Origin: Nitratireductor mangrovi
GTDB lineage: Bacteria; Pseudomonadota; Alphaproteobacteria; Rhizobiales; Rhizobiaceae
Direction of reading: 5' to 3'
NCBI RefSeq assembly: GCF_007922615.2
Contig: NZ_CP042301.2
Span: 1,922,001 to 1,986,000 of the forward strand
Length of the DNA: 64,000 nt
The position numbers and the translations under genes were made by a program. How positions within the stretch are numbered: position 1 is the first letter of the stretch; every line of letters begins with the position of its first letter. The notes under the pieces are model-generated. The model was not told the origin of the DNA. It made no database searches and was given only the letters and a program-made list of their open reading frames with translations. Below are positions 62,988-64,000 of the stretch, one piece after another.

Positions 62988-63615
62988 CCACGCTGACCGT
63001 CAGCGCCGGGTCGGCGCTCTCGCCCCAGAGTTCGGCGGCGGAAAACACCACGGTGTAGAGCCATTCGGGGCTTTCGCCCTGCCCATGCGCGTTGCTGTCG
63101 GGCAGCACGAAGCCGCCGCGCACCGCCTCGACGGTGCCGACATGGCCGCGCGCATAGCGCGGCAGCCTTGTATGGCCTTGCGGATGGTTGTTCTTCGCCC
63201 TGACCCGATCGCCGGCCTTGAAGCGCGCCGGCGTCGGGACTTCCCGATCGCAGGGTCCGCCCCTGGCGAGCGTGGCGGCGACCTCGTCCGCCGCGAGAAC
63301 CCGTTTCGGGTTCGTGCCGCTGCCGAGTGCCTTTCCTGCCGCGCGTTCGTCGGCAGTGACGAAGCCGCGACGTTCGAGCAGGTTTTCCAGCGCCCGGATC
63401 CAGATTTCGTAATAGCTCGCCGAATAGTAGACCGCCGGGTGCAGGCTTTCGCGCGCGTGGCGGCTTTCGTCGATGGTCCAGTGTCCCATGCCGCCGGCCG
63501 CGAGCGTCACGCCCAGCGCGCGCTTCTCCCATTCGGCGTGAAAGACCGGTTCGTCCCGTTCGGGCGCCACCGGCCCGAACCCCATCTGGCCGCCAAGATC
63601 GTGCGCGCCGTTCAT
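62956..63615 (-). CDS. nthB: Nitrile hydratase subunit beta
   Basis: The 219-residue subunit has [40 protein letters not shown] and the SH3-like C-terminal domain ([40 protein letters not shown]). With the alpha subunit it hydrates nitriles to amides. Its ATG overlaps the nthA stop by four bases. Confidence 0.95.
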   Translation of the reverse strand: MNGAHDLGGQMGFGPVAPERDEPVFHAEWEKRALGVTLAAGGMGHWTIDESRHARESLHPAVYYSASYYEIWIRALENLLERRGFVTADERAAGKALGSGTNPKRVLAADEVAATLARGGPCDREVPTPARFKAGDRVRAKNNHPQGHTRLPRYARGHVGTVEAVRGGFVLPDSNAHGQGESPEWLYTVVFSAAELWGESADPALTVSVDAWESYLEPA

Positions 63616-64000
63616 GCGGCCTCCGCCTTGAGCGCCAGGCCGGTGCCGATCATGGAATCCCGCGTCACCAGCCCCGCGAGCCTCTCCTCGTTCCAGCCCT
63701 GCGTCCTCTCGGGCCGCTCCGGCACCACGAGATAGCGCAGCTCAGCGGTGGAATCCCACACGCGGATTTTCTTCTCCGCCGGCAGGGTCAGGCCGAATTC
63801 CGCCAGAACACTGCGCGGTTCGATCACCGCCCGCGACCGGTAGGGCGGCGATTTGTACCAGACCGGCGGCAGTCCGAGCACCGACCAAGGGTAGCAGGAG
63901 CACAGCGTGCAGACGACGAGGTTGTGCGTTTCGGCGGTATTGAACACCGCCTGCATGTGCTCGCCCTGGCGGCCGGTATAGCCAAGCGACGCAATCGCCG
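63612..64000 (-). CDS. nthA: Nitrile hydratase subunit alpha (5' end beyond window)
   Basis: The last 129 codons of the catalytic subunit are present; the frame continues off the window edge. The metal-binding motif [10 protein letters not shown] is complete, with Thr after the first cysteine, which is the cobalt-type version (iron-type reads CSLCSC). The downstream blocks [33 protein letters not shown] and [18 protein letters not shown] are all conserved. It heads nthA-nthB-accessory on the minus strand. Confidence 0.95.
   Translation of the reverse strand, partial: AIASLGYTGRQGEHMQAVFNTAETHNLVVCTLCSCYPWSVLGLPPVWYKSPPYRSRAVIEPRSVLAEFGLTLPAEKKIRVWDSTAELRYLVVPERPERTQGWNEERLAGLVTRDSMIGTGLALKAEAA

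Overview
The window is high-GC chromosomal DNA of an alphaproteobacterium, most likely Hyphomicrobiales (Rhizobiales) of the Mesorhizobium/Aminobacter/Phyllobacteriaceae type. The signs are an ExoR homologue, a PopZ-family protein, fused SecDF, a Class I PHA synthase, a CtrA-type TTAA-N7-TTAA site, GANTC (CcrM-type) sites, a three-hairpin CCUCCUCCC RNA behind a DUF1127 gene, and a gene order I recognise from rhizobia (dgt-argS-SPOR-nagZ-scpAB-tatABC-serS-surE-pcm). Nearly everything is core housekeeping. Only the small decayed toxin-antitoxin remnant near 1 kb and the right-hand end (about 61.2-64 kb) look accessory.

Layout. 0-2 kb (minus): a DUF1508 protein, yidD, a broken MntA/HepT pair and an IscU-like scaffold. 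2-4.2 kb (plus): folE, hisI and a patatin-like lipase. 4.2-10.3 kb (minus): a small lipoprotein, aminotransferase, homoserine dehydrogenase, glpX and recJ. 10.4-18 kb (plus): phaC, an M15/DUF882-like lipoprotein, tRNA-Glu, map, radC, a conserved hypothetical, a P-loop protein and a methyltransferase behind a CtrA box. 18-21.5 kb (minus): trigger factor, tRNA-Leu and a DUF2157/GDYXXLXY membrane pair. 21.7-22 kb (plus): DUF1127 and the CCUCCUCCC RNA. 22-25.8 kb: a lipoprotein, trmFO, a secreted protein and a dienoyl-CoA-isomerase-like crotonase. 26-31.7 kb (minus): yajC, secDF, an Mth938/NDUFAF3-like protein, a phytoene-synthase-fold NDUFAF6-like protein, a single-pass protein and a fatty acid hydroxylase. 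31.9-32.8 kb (plus): a DUF815 ATPase. 32.9-49.8 kb (minus): the long dgt to NlpD-like M23 run. 49.9-51.6 kb (plus): erpA, xthA and a secreted protein. 51.6-59.9 kb (minus): exoR, terC, valS, popZ, tolC and a PCMT-like methyltransferase. 60-60.75 kb: tRNA-Cys, a membrane protein and tRNA-Asn. 61.2-64 kb (minus): vapBC and a cobalt-type nitrile hydratase cluster cut by the window edge.

Functional themes are envelope biogenesis and protein export (SecDF/YajC, TatABC, TolC, NlpD-like LytM, NagZ, SPOR), chromosome segregation and cell cycle (ScpAB, PopZ, CtrA and GANTC sites), translation (argS, serS, valS, trmFO, map, tig, four tRNAs), carbon storage (phaC) and exopolysaccharide/motility control (ExoR). 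The most interesting items are the three-hairpin anti-Shine-Dalgarno RNA downstream of DUF1127; the packing of homologues of two mitochondrial complex I assembly factors directly behind secDF; the decayed HepT/MntA module between an Fe-S gene and yidD; an orphan ABC ATPase between scpB and tatA; and a methylation-site cluster in front of popZ.
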